64,000 bases of DNA, from positions 2,287,501 to 2,351,500 of the forward strand of contig NC_013889.1 in the NCBI RefSeq assembly GCF_000025545.1, in the 5' to 3' direction. This document shows, in pieces, positions 1 to 13,323 of this stretch. Positions within the stretch are counted from its first letter, which is position 1; the number at the start of each line of letters is the position of its first letter. The position numbers were made by a program, and so were the translations under genes. The notes below the pieces were generated by a model. The model ran no database searches. It saw only the letters and a program-made list of their open reading frames with translations, and was not told the origin of the DNA. This stretch comes from Thioalkalivibrio sp. K90mix (GTDB lineage Bacteria > Pseudomonadota > Gammaproteobacteria > Ectothiorhodospirales > Ectothiorhodospiraceae).

Positions 1-442
<442 letters not shown>

Positions 443-468
443 CTATGCCTCACAAAGCTTTGGGTCGA

Positions 469-485
469 GGGGTGCCCTGCACCCC
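469..485 (-). other. Hairpin in the rpoB-rpoC spacer
   Basis: Perfect inverted repeat GGGGTGC-CCT-GCACCCC in the 73-base spacer between rpoB and rpoC. No run of T follows it in the direction of transcription, so it does not look like a terminator. An RNA-processing or mRNA-stability role is possible but unproven. Confidence 0.5.
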
Positions 486-512
486 TTCGGATCACATTCG
501 GATCGGAGGAGA

Positions 513-4592
<4,080 letters not shown>

Positions 4593-4625
4593 GGCTTACC
4601 TCGGCGGCTAGCTGAACAACGCGCG

Positions 4626-4681
4626 AAAAAACCCGCGCCACCACGGGCTGAGGCTGACGACCAAAAGGCCGCCAGCCTCAG
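4626..4681 (-). terminator. Attenuator-like hairpins between rplL and rpoB
   Basis: Read on the minus strand, a 9-bp stem CTGAGGCTG/CAGCCTCAG (4673-4681 and 4648-4656) comes first. A second hairpin CCCGTG/CGCGGG (4632-4647) follows at once and runs into six T residues (4626-4631), the form of an intrinsic terminator. In E. coli a partial terminator between rplL and rpoB makes ribosomal proteins more abundant than polymerase subunits. The same role is inferred here from position and structure. Confidence 0.75.
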
Positions 4682-4707
4682 GGATTCGTGATGTACACGA
4701 AAACAAC

Positions 4708-4721
4708 AGGCGCAAGCGCCT
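4708..4721 (-). other. Short hairpin directly after rplL stop
   Basis: AGGCGC-TT-GCGCCT immediately follows the rplL stop codon on the minus strand. It is perfect but only 6 bp with a 2-base loop. It may mark the 3' end of a processed rplL mRNA. Confidence 0.35.
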
Positions 4722-4722
4722 T

Positions 4723-5103
4723 TTACTTCAGTTCGACAGTGGCGCCAGCCTCTTCCAGCTCCGCCTTCATCTTTTCGGCTTCGTCCTTCGCCGCGCCTTC
4801 CTTGACGGTTGCCGGCACGCCTTCGACCATCTCCTTGGCCTCCTTCAGGCCCAGACCGGTCAGGCCTCGGACGACCTTGATCACGCCAACCTTGTTTTCG
4901 CCAAAGCTGGACATGACGACGTCGAACTCGTCCTTGGCTTCGGCAGCGGCGGCTTCACCACCACCAGCGGCAGCCGGGGCAGCCGCGACGGCGGCAGCGG
5001 CGGAAACGCCGAACTTCTCTTCCATCTCACTGATCAGGTCCACGATTTCCAGGACCGTCATATTGCCGATGGCTTCCAGGATGTCTTCTTTCGAAACGGC
5101 CAT
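4723..5103 (-). CDS. rplL: 50S ribosomal protein L7/L12
   Basis: 126-aa stalk protein of the large ribosomal subunit, which recruits translation GTPases. The architecture is typical: an N-terminal dimerisation part to about residue 30, an Ala-rich hinge (about 36-56, [15 protein letters not shown]) and the conserved C-terminal domain ([36 protein letters not shown]). It lies 67 bases after rplJ, within the rplKAJL-rpoBC block. The start is preceded on the minus strand by a good GGAGAG ribosome site. Confidence 0.98.
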   Translation of the reverse strand: MAVSKEDILEAIGNMTVLEIVDLISEMEEKFGVSAAAAVAAAPAAAGGGEAAAAEAKDEFDVVMSSFGENKVGVIKVVRGLTGLGLKEAKEMVEGVPATVKEGAAKDEAEKMKAELEEAGATVELK

Positions 5104-5170
5104 TTTTTACTCTCCTAACGGGGCACACCCGTATTCATTCAGTACTTGCTCAGAAACGGCTTGATGAGAT

Positions 5171-5698
5171 TCAGGCTGCCTGTTTCTGGTCACGAATTGC
5201 TGCAACGGTACGCACGAGCTTGCCCGGGACTTCGTTCACCGTACGGGCGAACTTGTCGAGCGGCGCCTTCATGGTGGCGAGAAGCGTTGCGAGTGCTTCA
5301 TCGCGTGTCGGCAGGCTGGCGAGGCGATCGAGATCGTTCGCACCCATCAGCTGCCCACCAAACGACACCAGCCGGACCTTCAGCTGTTCGTTTTCCTTGG
5401 CGAAGGACTTCACCAGTCGCGCGGCGGAGCCAGGCTCCTCTTCACTGAAGGCCAGGATCAGCGGGCCCTGCAGCTCGGGCTGCATGCACGCGAAATCCGT
5501 ACCCTCGATGGCACGCTTGGCGAGGTTGTTCTTCACCACCCGCAGATAGACCCCGGAATTGCGGGCCTGCCGACGAAGGTCGGTCATCTGCGCGACCGAG
5601 AGACCCCGGTATTCCGCGGCGACCGCGGAATGCGCCGAGGCAGCAACCGTAGCCAGCTCCGAGACAATCGCCTTCTTGTCGTCGAGATTCAAAGCCAC
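5171..5698 (-). CDS. rplJ: 50S ribosomal protein L10
   Basis: 175-aa base of the ribosomal stalk; it binds 23S rRNA and L7/L12 dimers and in E. coli represses its own operon by binding the leader mRNA. The protein starts with the family sequence ALNLDDKKAIV and carries EYRGLSVAQMTDLR and VVKNNLAKRA. The start codon is GTG at 5698, with GAGGAGAG ten bases upstream. A 208-base structured leader separates it from rplA, in keeping with translational autoregulation. Confidence 0.97.
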   Translation of the reverse strand: MALNLDDKKAIVSELATVAASAHSAVAAEYRGLSVAQMTDLRRQARNSGVYLRVVKNNLAKRAIEGTDFACMQPELQGPLILAFSEEEPGSAARLVKSFAKENEQLKVRLVSFGGQLMGANDLDRLASLPTRDEALATLLATMKAPLDKFARTVNEVPGKLVRTVAAIRDQKQAA

Positions 5699-5907
5699 GT
5701 TGACTCTCCTCTAGTAAGACCACCCGAAGGCGATCGTGAAACCGGGCGAACCCGGTACTTCGGTGCTCCCGTCGCAGGTACTTCCTGAATCGGGTGACAC
5801 CATCTGCGCAGGCTGGTGGATTAAGCCACCCCGCGAACGGGGCGGCGCCTGCGGTCTTGGATGGCGTGCCGCTTGCGCGACAGCCGACCAAAAACCAAAA
5901 AAACTTC
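5699..5907 (-). promoter_or_regulatory. Structured rplJ (L10) leader
   Basis: Untranslated region between rplA and rplJ. On the minus strand it begins with T-rich DNA just after rplA. It can form a long helix (CGCAGGC at 5847-5853 with GCCTGCG at 5807-5813) enclosing a CCCCG-UUCG-CGGGG hairpin (5829-5842), and a competing pair GGTGG/CCACC (5815-5830). The position and mutually exclusive helices match the L10-L12 binding leader known upstream of rplJ in other bacteria. No consensus promoter was identified inside it. Confidence 0.6.
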
Positions 5908-6603
5908 TTACAGTGACAATGACGCCTGGTCGACCTTCACCCCCGGGCCCATCGTCGTGGAGATCGTGACCCCCTTGACGTACTGCCCCTTGGACGTCGC
6001 CGGCTTCATCTTGACCAGATCCGCCAGCAGGGCGTTCAGGTTCTCGGCCAGCGAGCTGGAATCGAAGTCCGCCGCGCCAATGGTGCAGTGCACGATCCCG
6101 CCCTTGTCGGTGCGGTAGCGGACCTGGCCGCTCTTGGCGTTGGTCACCGCGGTCGCGACGTCCGGCGTCACGGTGCCGACCTTCGGGTTCGGCATCAGGC
6201 CACGCGGGCCCAGGATCTGCCCGAGCTGACCGACGACTCGCATCGCGTCCGGGGAGGCGATCACCACGTCGAAATCCATCTGGCCGGCCTTCACCTGTTC
6301 GGCGAGGTCGTCCATGCCCACCACATCGGCACCGGCTTCCTTCGCGGCGTCGGCATTGGCGCCCTGGGTGAACACGGCCACGCGCACGCTTTTGCCATTG
6401 CCGTGCGGCAGCACCGTGGAGCCCCGCACGACCTGATCGGACTTGCGCGGGTCCACGCCGAGATTCACGGCCACGTCGACCGACTCGCGGAACTTCGCCT
6501 TGGGCAGCTCACGCAGCAGGTCAAAGGCCTCGGTCACCGGATACAGACGGCCCGGCTCGACCTTTTCGCGGATGGCCTTCATTCGCTTGGTCATTTTCGC
6601 CAT
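5908..6603 (-). CDS. rplA: 50S ribosomal protein L1
   Basis: 231-aa L1 stalk protein, involved in releasing E-site tRNA and in autoregulation of the L11-L1 mRNA. Family segments are present: [51 protein letters not shown] and a C-terminal MGPGVKVD. It starts two bases after rplK, so translation is probably coupled. The following T-rich stretch belongs to the rplJ leader. Confidence 0.98.
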   Translation of the reverse strand: MAKMTKRMKAIREKVEPGRLYPVTEAFDLLRELPKAKFRESVDVAVNLGVDPRKSDQVVRGSTVLPHGNGKSVRVAVFTQGANADAAKEAGADVVGMDDLAEQVKAGQMDFDVVIASPDAMRVVGQLGQILGPRGLMPNPKVGTVTPDVATAVTNAKSGQVRYRTDKGGIVHCTIGAADFDSSSLAENLNALLADLVKMKPATSKGQYVKGVTISTTMGPGVKVDQASLSL

Positions 6604-6605
6604 GT

Positions 6606-7037
6606 CTACAGACCCTCCACTTCGAGGCCCATGCTGCGGGCACTGCCGGCAATAGTGCGAACCGCTGCGTCCAGATCGGCGGCGGTCAGATCCGGCTCCT
6701 TGGTCTTCGCGATTTCCTCGAGCTGCGCCCGGGTCACGGTGCCGACCTTGTTGGTGTTCGGCTCGCCGGAACCCTTCTGCAGGCCCGCGGCCTTCTTCAA
6801 CAGGATCGACGCCGGCGGCGTCTTGGTGATGAAGGTAAAGCTGCGATCCGAATAGACGGTGATCACCACCGGAATCGGCAGACCGGGCTCGATCTCCTGG
6901 GTCTGGGCGTTAAACGCCTTGCAGAACTCCATGATGTTCACGCCGCGCTGACCCAGTGCCGGCCCGACGGGCGGACTCGGGTTGGCCTTTCCGGCAGGCA
7001 CCTGAAGCTTGATATATGCTTCGATTTTCTTCGCCAT
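6606..7037 (-). CDS. rplK: 50S ribosomal protein L11
   Basis: 143-aa component of the GTPase-associated centre, needed for the RelA stringent response and the target region of thiostrepton. Clear family sequence: [38 protein letters not shown] and RSMGLEVEG at the C-terminus. It follows nusG by 63 bases and is two bases ahead of rplA. Confidence 0.98.
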   Translation of the reverse strand: MAKKIEAYIKLQVPAGKANPSPPVGPALGQRGVNIMEFCKAFNAQTQEIEPGLPIPVVITVYSDRSFTFITKTPPASILLKKAAGLQKGSGEPNTNKVGTVTRAQLEEIAKTKEPDLTAADLDAAVRTIAGSARSMGLEVEGL

Positions 7038-7100
7038 GATGACTCCCTCGGGTGCAAGCGCCTCGCGGCTCCCCGATTAGCAGTGGTTGACGTTAGTACG

Positions 7101-7634
7101 TCAGGTTTTCTCGACTTGGTGGAACTCGAGTTCCACGGGTGTCGAGCGACCAAAAATCTGCACGGCCACCAGGAGGCGGCTCTTCTCGTAGTTCACTTCC
7201 TCGACGACGCCATTGAAGTCGTTGAACGGGCCGTCGGTGACGCGAACCATCTCGCCAACCTCGAACAGGACCTTCGGACGCGGCTTCTCGGCACCTTCCT
7301 GCATGCGCTGCAGGATGGCATCGGCTTCCTTGTCGCTGATCGGGGCCGGCCGGTCGGCGGTGCCACCGATGAAACCGAGCACCCGCGGAACGGCCTTGAC
7401 CAGGTGCCAGGCCTCGTCGTTCAGATCCATCTGCACCAGGACATACCCCGGGAAGAACTTGCGCTCGCTCTTGCGCTTTTGGCCGTCCTTCATCTCGACG
7501 ACCTCTTCGGTGGGCACCAGGATCTGACCGAAATGGTCCTGCATGCCGAAACGCTCGATGCGCTCCTCCAGCGACCGCTTCACCTGGGCCTCGAAGCCCG
7601 AGAATGCCTGTACGACGTACCAGCGTAATGCCAT
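7101..7634 (-). CDS. nusG: Transcription termination/antitermination factor NusG
   Basis: 177-aa NusG, which binds RNA polymerase and links it to Rho or to the ribosome through S10. The N-terminal NGN domain ([46 protein letters not shown]) and the C-terminal KOW domain ([29 protein letters not shown]) are both complete. It is preceded by secE at 16 bases, the usual pairing. Confidence 0.98.
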   Translation of the reverse strand: MALRWYVVQAFSGFEAQVKRSLEERIERFGMQDHFGQILVPTEEVVEMKDGQKRKSERKFFPGYVLVQMDLNDEAWHLVKAVPRVLGFIGGTADRPAPISDKEADAILQRMQEGAEKPRPKVLFEVGEMVRVTDGPFNDFNGVVEEVNYEKSRLLVAVQIFGRSTPVELEFHQVEKT

Positions 7635-7650
7635 GGAGAGAATCCTGTGA

Positions 7651-8016
7651 CTAACCGATGAAGCGACTGATGGACCAACCCAGGAACATGTCCAGGAGCC
7701 AGAGGAAGATCCCGATAATGATCACGACGGCGATGACGATCAGCGTGGTCTGGGTGGTCTCGACCCGGGTCGGCCAGACCATCTTGCGCACCTCGGTGCG
7801 TGCATTGCCCATAAAGGCCGCCAGCTGATGCCCCTTCGCCGTGGTCATGCCAATCGCCACGGCCACGCCGACCACGGCCAGCAGCCCGAGCACACGAATC
7901 AGAGTGGACTCGTCCGAGAACCAATAGAAGCCCATAACGCCAGCAATCAGCAGCGCCACGGCTACCGCGAGCTTGAAAGTATCCAGCCCGCCGGTCTGTT
8001 CCGATTGTTCACTCAT
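7651..8016 (-). CDS. secE: Preprotein translocase subunit SecE
   Basis: 121-aa inner-membrane protein of the SecYEG channel. Three hydrophobic segments are visible (about residues 12-30, 37-55 and 94-117), as in the gammaproteobacterial three-span form. The conserved cytoplasmic amphipathic stretch [17 protein letters not shown] precedes the last helix. It lies between tRNA-Trp and nusG. Confidence 0.95.
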   Translation of the reverse strand: MSEQSEQTGGLDTFKLAVAVALLIAGVMGFYWFSDESTLIRVLGLLAVVGVAVAIGMTTAKGHQLAAFMGNARTEVRKMVWPTRVETTQTTLIVIAVVIIIGIFLWLLDMFLGWSISRFIG

Positions 8017-8055
8017 GAATACGTATCACCCGGTACTCGCCGCCATCGGTGAAGA

Positions 8056-8131
<76 letters not shown>

Positions 8132-8145
8132 AAAAATCGAATCGA

Positions 8146-8191
8146 CAAGAAACAAACGCGAGAGACGACGCACCAGGCGCCGCCTCTCGCG
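8146..8191 (-). terminator. Terminator-like hairpin after tuf
   Basis: On the minus strand an 8-bp perfect stem CGCGAGAG/CTCTCGCG (8184-8191 and 8157-8164) is followed by TTTGTTTCTTG. It would end or attenuate the tRNA-tuf transcript before tRNA-Trp and secE. Readthrough must be partial or a separate promoter must exist, but no clear one was seen. Confidence 0.6.
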
Positions 8192-8217
8192 GTCGATCGT
8201 TCAACTTATCTACTGTA

Positions 8218-9408
8218 TCACTCGATGATCTTGGATACGACGCCGGCGCCGACGGTACGGCCGCCTTCGCGAATCGCAAAGCGCAGACCATCTTCCATCG
8301 CGATCGGGCTGATCAGCGACACGGTCATCTTCACGTTGTCACCCGGCATCACCATCTCGGTGCCTTCCGGCAGCTCCACCGAACCCGTCACATCGGTCGT
8401 GCGGAAGTAGAACTGCGGGCGATAACCATTGAAAAACGGGGTATGACGACCACCCTCGTCCTTGCCCAGAATGTACACCTCAGCCTCGAAATGCGTGTGC
8501 GGCGTAATCGAACCCGGCTTGCACAGCACCTGACCACGCTGCACTTCGTCGCGCTTGGTACCACGCAGCAGAATGCCCACGTTGTCGCCCGCTTCGCCCT
8601 GGTCCAGCAGCTTGCGGAACATCTCGACACCCGTGACGGTGGTCTTCTGGGTGTCGCGGATACCGACAATCTCGATCTCCTCGCCCACCTTGACCACACC
8701 GCGCTCGATACGACCCGTCACCACAGTGCCGCGCCCGGAGATCGAGAACACGTCTTCCACCGGCATCAGGAAGTCGCCGTCCACCGCGCGCTCCGGCTCC
8801 GGAATCCAGCTGTCCATCGCCTCGACCAGCTTGTAGATCGCCTGCGCGCCCACTTCGCTCTCGTCACCTTCCAGCGCCTTCAGCGCGGAACCGGTGATCA
8901 CCGGGGTGTCGTCGCCCGGGAAATCATAGGAAGACAGCAGATCGCGCACTTCCATCTCGACCAGCTCGAGCAGCTCGGGGTCGTCGACCATGTCGGCCTT
9001 GTTCAGGAACACCACGATGTACGGCACACCCACCTGACGCGCCAGCAGAATGTGCTCGCGGGTCTGCGGCATCGGACCATCGGCCGCGGACACCACCAGA
9101 ATCGCGCCGTCCATCTGCGCCGCACCCGTGATCATGTTCTTCACGTAGTCCGCGTGCCCAGGGCAATCCACATGCGCGTAGTGACGAATGTCGGATTCGT
9201 ATTCCACGTGCGCCGTGGCAATCGTAATCCCGCGCGCCTTCTCTTCCGGCGCATTGTCGATCTGGTCAAACGCACGGGCTTCGCTACCGTACTTCTTGCC
9301 CAGCACCGTCGTCATCGCCGCCGTCAGCGTGGTCTTGCCATGGTCCACATGACCAATCGTCCCCACATTCACATGCGGCTTCTTACGCTCGAACTTTTCC
9401 TTGGACAT
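8218..9408 (-). CDS. tuf: Elongation factor Tu
   Basis: 396-aa EF-Tu, the GTPase that delivers aminoacyl-tRNA to the ribosome. The P-loop GHVDHGKT (residues 19-26), [20 protein letters not shown] and the C-terminal PLG-binding domains ([25 protein letters not shown]) are all intact. It is co-transcribed behind tRNA-Tyr, tRNA-Gly and tRNA-Thr, the arrangement of the tufB copy in E. coli. A second tuf copy near fus/rpsL would be expected elsewhere in the genome. Confidence 0.99.
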   Translation of the reverse strand: MSKEKFERKKPHVNVGTIGHVDHGKTTLTAAMTTVLGKKYGSEARAFDQIDNAPEEKARGITIATAHVEYESDIRHYAHVDCPGHADYVKNMITGAAQMDGAILVVSAADGPMPQTREHILLARQVGVPYIVVFLNKADMVDDPELLELVEMEVRDLLSSYDFPGDDTPVITGSALKALEGDESEVGAQAIYKLVEAMDSWIPEPERAVDGDFLMPVEDVFSISGRGTVVTGRIERGVVKVGEEIEIVGIRDTQKTTVTGVEMFRKLLDQGEAGDNVGILLRGTKRDEVQRGQVLCKPGSITPHTHFEAEVYILGKDEGGRHTPFFNGYRPQFYFRTTDVTGSVELPEGTEMVMPGDNVKMTVSLISPIAMEDGLRFAIREGGRTVGAGVVSKIIE

Positions 9409-9474
9409 CTCTCGCTTCCCCGGATCGTGACGCTTTCACAAGCGACGCAGGTTGTACGCTGACTTACACAAAAT

Positions 9475-9550
<76 letters not shown>

Positions 9551-9594
9551 CTGACTTACCTGGCCAGGGCCGGACCCGAACCGTTCGGATCAAC

Positions 9595-9668
<74 letters not shown>

Positions 9669-9724
9669 AGAACCCTGGCTTGCCGAACCACCGCCCGCTA
9701 CAGGCCGCTGGCTTGAAAACCCGA

Positions 9725-9809
9725 TGGTGGAGGGAGGAGGATTCGAACCTCCGAAGGCTGAGCCAGCAGATTTACAGTCTGCCCCCGTTGACCGCTTGGG
9801 TATCCCTCC
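9725..9809 (-). tRNA. tyrU: tRNA-Tyr (anticodon GTA)
   Basis: 85-base class II tRNA with a long variable arm, on the minus strand. It runs from GGAGGGATACCC to an encoded CCA. The anticodon stem-loop GCAGACTGTAAATCTGC gives GTA. It is the first gene of the tRNA-tuf transcript. Confidence 0.97.
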
Positions 9810-9824
9810 TCGATCAAGCCGCGT

Positions 9825-9854
9825 ATTCTGAACCAGCGCGAAGCACAGCGTCAA
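9825..9854 (-). promoter_or_regulatory. Promoter of the tRNA-Tyr/Gly/Thr-tuf transcript
   Basis: Minus strand TTGACG (9849-9854), 18-base spacer, CAGAAT (9825-9830), followed by the GC-rich stretch ACGCGGC before the tRNA 5' end at 9809. A GC-rich discriminator of this kind is typical of stringently controlled stable-RNA promoters. Confidence 0.7.
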
Positions 9855-10017
9855 GCGGGGATTACATCCCGCGCGCAGATCACGCGGGCATGCGCGCATG
9901 TCGCTCATTCTCTACCTATGATTTCCGGTCATACGGTGCGCCTGACGGTTTCCATTCCACGACAGACGCACGTAGAGTGTGCCTATTCAGGACTTGAAGA
10001 TTCGCGCGTAGAGGCCC

Positions 10018-11736
10018 ATGCCCAACACGACAACGGCGCCCCGCCTGCCGGGTCTGGCCAAGCGTCTCGTGGACGCCGGCCTGATTGCGGAAGATATCGC
10101 TGCCCAGATCGCCGAGGAATCGCGCGCTCAGCAGACCCCTTTGATGCCCCTGCTCGCCAGCAAGGGGCAGGTCTCCGAGGCCCGCCTGGCCGAGGCCGCG
10201 GCCGAGGAGTTCGGCCTCCCGGTACTGGATTTGTCGTGCTTTGAACCCGAGCTGCTGCCCAAGGATCACCTGAACGAGAAGCTGATCCAGAAACACCACG
10301 CCCTGCCGATCATGCAGCGCGGCAACCGCCTGTATATCGCGGTATCCGACCCCACCAACCTGGGGGCCACCGACGAGTTCAAGTTCGCGACCGGGATGCC
10401 GGTGGAGGCCGTACTGGTCGAGGGGCACAAGCTCGACCGCCTGATCGAAAGCGCCCTGAGCGCTGCGTCGTCGCTGATGGACGACCTGGGCGACGACGAT
10501 CTCGAAAACCTGGCCATCGAATCGGGTGGCGGCGATGACGGCGACACTTCGGACGCCGCCGACGCGGTGGACGACGCGCCCGTGGTGCGCTTCGTCAACA
10601 AGGTGCTGATGGACGCGATCAACCGCAAGGCGTCGGACATCCACCTCGAGCCGTTCGAGAAGGATTTCCGCGTGCGCTTTCGCATCGACGGCGTGCTGCA
10701 CGAGATCGCCCACCCGCCGAACACCCTGGCGCCACGCATCACCGCGCGGGTCAAGGTCATGTCGCGCATGGACATCGCCGAGCGGCGGGTCCCGCAGGAT
10801 GGGCGCATCAAGCTGAAGCTCTCGCGCACGCGAGCGATCGATTTTCGTGTCAGCACACTGCCCACACTGTACGGCGAAAAGATCGTAATGCGTATCCTCG
10901 ACCCGAGCAGCACCCAGATCGGGATCGATCAGCTCGGCTACGAGGAGCACCAGAAGGAGGCCTACCTCCAGGCGCTCAAGCGACCCTACGGGATGATCCT
11001 GGTCACCGGGCCGACCGGCTCGGGTAAAACGGTGTCGCTGTACACCGGCCTTGGGATCCTGAACACGGCCGACCGCAACATCTCCACCGCGGAAGACCCC
11101 TCGGAAATCAACATGCCCGGGGTCAACCAGGTCAACGTGAACCCGAAGGTCGGGCTGACCTTCGCCAGCGCGCTACGCGCCTTCCTGCGTCAGGATCCGG
11201 ACGTGATCATGGTGGGGGAGATCCGCGACCTCGAGACCGCGGAGATCGCGATCAAGGCGGCGCAGACAGGGCACCTGGTGCTCTCCACGCTGCATACCAA
11301 CGATGCCCCGCAGACCCTGACCCGACTGGCGAACATGGGGGTACCCCCCTACAACATCGCCTCCTCGATCCTGCTGATCATCGCTCAGCGCCTGGCGCGC
11401 CGGCTGTGCCCGAACTGCAAGGAACCGGAGGATCTCCCGGAAGAGGTCCTGCGCAAGGAGGGCTTCACCGACGCCGACATTCAGGCCGGCGTAACCGCGT
11501 ATCGAGCAGTGGGCTGCGATCAGTGCACGAACGGCTACAAGGGGCGGGTCGGCATCTATCAGGTCATGCCGATCAGCGAAGAGATGCAGCGCGGGATCCT
11601 GGAGGGCTACAACTCCATGCAGCTGGCTCAACAGGCCGCAAAGGAAGGGGTCGAGGACCTGCGTCGCGCCGGCCTGGTAAAGGTTCTGGCAGGGATGACC
11701 AGCCTCGAGGAAGTTAACCGCGTGACCAAGGACTAG
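10018..11736 (+). CDS. pilB: Type IV pilus assembly ATPase PilB
   Basis: 572-aa cytoplasmic hexameric ATPase that powers pilus extension. An N-terminal T2SSE-N domain (about 1-150) is followed by the motor domain: Walker A GPTGSGKT near residue 331, Asp box and Walker B IMVGEIRDLETAEIA near 400, and the His box STLHTNDAPQTL. The zinc-binding tetracysteine motif is present (CPNC near 463, CDQC near 500). The ATG at 10018 has GAGG upstream. It heads pilB-pilC-pilD. The 208 bases before it are shared with the divergent tRNA operon. Confidence 0.97.
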   Translation: MPNTTTAPRLPGLAKRLVDAGLIAEDIAAQIAEESRAQQTPLMPLLASKGQVSEARLAEAAAEEFGLPVLDLSCFEPELLPKDHLNEKLIQKHHALPIMQRGNRLYIAVSDPTNLGATDEFKFATGMPVEAVLVEGHKLDRLIESALSAASSLMDDLGDDDLENLAIESGGGDDGDTSDAADAVDDAPVVRFVNKVLMDAINRKASDIHLEPFEKDFRVRFRIDGVLHEIAHPPNTLAPRITARVKVMSRMDIAERRVPQDGRIKLKLSRTRAIDFRVSTLPTLYGEKIVMRILDPSSTQIGIDQLGYEEHQKEAYLQALKRPYGMILVTGPTGSGKTVSLYTGLGILNTADRNISTAEDPSEINMPGVNQVNVNPKVGLTFASALRAFLRQDPDVIMVGEIRDLETAEIAIKAAQTGHLVLSTLHTNDAPQTLTRLANMGVPPYNIASSILLIIAQRLARRLCPNCKEPEDLPEEVLRKEGFTDADIQAGVTAYRAVGCDQCTNGYKGRVGIYQVMPISEEMQRGILEGYNSMQLAQQAAKEGVEDLRRAGLVKVLAGMTSLEEVNRVTKD

Positions 11737-11796
11737 CACGCCGCGACCCGCTCAGGACGGCTCCGGTTCGGGTCACCAGCACAGGGGGACAGGTAG

Positions 11797-13008
11797 ATGG
11801 CCGATTCCGGGACAATCTACGCTTGGGAAGGACTGAACAAGAACGGCGACCGGGTCAAGGGCGAAACCCCGGCCGACAGCGAAGCCGTCGCACGCTCCGA
11901 ACTGCGCAAGAACGGCATCAATGTCGTCAAGATTCGCAAGAAGCCAAAGTCGCTACTCTCCGGGGGCAAGAAAAAGATCGTCCCCGCGGACATCGCCTAC
12001 TTCCTGCGACAGATGACCACGATGCTGCAATCCGGCGTGCCGCTGGTACAGGCCTTCGAGATTGTCGGGCGCGGCAACGAGAAGCCGGCGATGCGCGATC
12101 TCGTGCTCAAGCTCAAGGCCGACGTCGAGGGCGGCGAGACCTTCGCCGCCGCGCTCGCCAAACAGCCCAAGTACTTCGACGACCTGGTGGTCAACCTGGT
12201 CGAGGCCGGCGAGCAGGCGGGGACGCTCGAGACCCTGCTCGACAAGGTCGCCACCTACAAGGAAAAGACCGAGGCCCTGAAGGCCAAGATCCGCAAGGCG
12301 ATGTTCTACCCGGCGGCGGTCGTCGTGGTGGCCATCGTGGTGACGGCCATCCTGCTGATCTACGTGGTCCCGCAGTTCGAATCCCTGTTCCAGGGCTTTG
12401 GCGCGGACCTGCCGGTCTTCACCCGCATGGTGGTCGACCTGTCGGGATTCGTGCAGTCCTGGTGGTGGCTGATCCTCGCGATCATGGTCGCGATCGGCTT
12501 CGCATTCGTAGAGACCCGGCGGCGTTCGCCACGATTTGCACGTTTCCTCGATATCGCGATCCTCAAGGCCCCGGCCTTTGGCCCGATCCTGCGCAAAGCC
12601 GCGATCGCCCGCTTCGCACGGACGCTGTCCACCATGTTCTCCGCCGGCGTCCCGCTGGTCGATGCCCTGACTTCGGTCTCCGGCGCCACGGGCAACGCGC
12701 TGTATCGCGAGGCCACGCTGCGCATGCGCGACGAGACCTCGGCCGGGGCCCAGCTGCAATGGTCGATGCGCAATACCGGCGTGTTCCCCAACATGGTCGT
12801 GCAGATGGTCGCGATCGGCGAGGAATCCGGCTCGCTGGACTCGATGCTGGCGAAGGTGGCGGACTTCTACGAGGCCGAGGTGGACAACGCCGTGGACAGC
12901 CTCTCGAGCCTGCTGGAACCCCTGATCATGGTCGTACTCGGCGTACTGGTCGGCGGCCTGGTGATCGCGATGTACCTGCCCATCTTCCAGATGGGTCAGG
13001 TCATCTAG
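11797..13008 (+). CDS. pilC: Type IV pilus inner-membrane platform protein PilC
   Basis: 403-aa polytopic protein that couples PilB to pilin assembly. Two T2SSF domains are visible (about residues 70-195 and 275-400), with membrane segments near 170-195, 222-245 and 375-400. Family motifs include FLRQMTTMLQSGVPLVQAFE and the repeated FARTLSTMFSAGVPLVDAL. The product ends PIFQMGQVI. Its TAG stop codon lies inside the CTAG duplicated by insertion of the element at 13009-13318, so before that insertion pilC and pilD were one base apart. Confidence 0.97.
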   Translation: MADSGTIYAWEGLNKNGDRVKGETPADSEAVARSELRKNGINVVKIRKKPKSLLSGGKKKIVPADIAYFLRQMTTMLQSGVPLVQAFEIVGRGNEKPAMRDLVLKLKADVEGGETFAAALAKQPKYFDDLVVNLVEAGEQAGTLETLLDKVATYKEKTEALKAKIRKAMFYPAAVVVVAIVVTAILLIYVVPQFESLFQGFGADLPVFTRMVVDLSGFVQSWWWLILAIMVAIGFAFVETRRRSPRFARFLDIAILKAPAFGPILRKAAIARFARTLSTMFSAGVPLVDALTSVSGATGNALYREATLRMRDETSAGAQLQWSMRNTGVFPNMVVQMVAIGEESGSLDSMLAKVADFYEAEVDNAVDSLSSLLEPLIMVVLGVLVGGLVIAMYLPIFQMGQVI

Positions 13009-13318
13009 GGAAACACTGACCAATGTACACACTCGCGTTGGTACCCCAGGTTTTCCGAGACAAGGCACGTCGCGCAGCGGGTAGTGGTTCTACCCGCCCG
13101 GTTTTGATGGATTCGGGGCGCAACGCAGGATCGGGGAACAGGGGTTACCAACCCCACAAGCGATTGAAAGCAGGGGCTCGGCCGCCCGTTGTTATCAAGA
13201 ACGGGCGCGCACACGGCGTTGCGGCTCCCTTGTGCAGAATGACTGCACGGCAGTCACCGCGCATTAAACGCACGCAAAAGCGACTCGAGCGCGAGCGTGC
13301 ACATTGGTCAGGGCTTCC
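13009..13318 (+). mobile_element. Non-autonomous inverted-repeat element, copy 1
   Basis: 310-bp element starting GGAAACACTGACCAATGTAC and ending with the near-inverted copy, giving terminal inverted repeats of about 30 bp with four mismatches. It is flanked by direct repeats CTAG (13005-13008 and 13319-13322), consistent with a 4-bp target duplication. Internal palindromes are GCGGGTAG/CTACCCGC (13077-13097) and TGACTGC/GCAGTCA (13240-13256). A homologous copy in opposite orientation lies at 62384-62647; a stretch of 50 bases (ACGGCGTTGC... to ...CACCGCGC) is identical in both. No transposase is encoded, so it looks like a MITE. Confidence 0.85.
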
Positions 13319-13323
13319 CTAGG

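Noticed and set aside
13023-13322. A 99-codon frame inside element copy 1
   Set aside because: Not conserved in frame in copy 2, where stops and length changes break it; the element looks non-coding.
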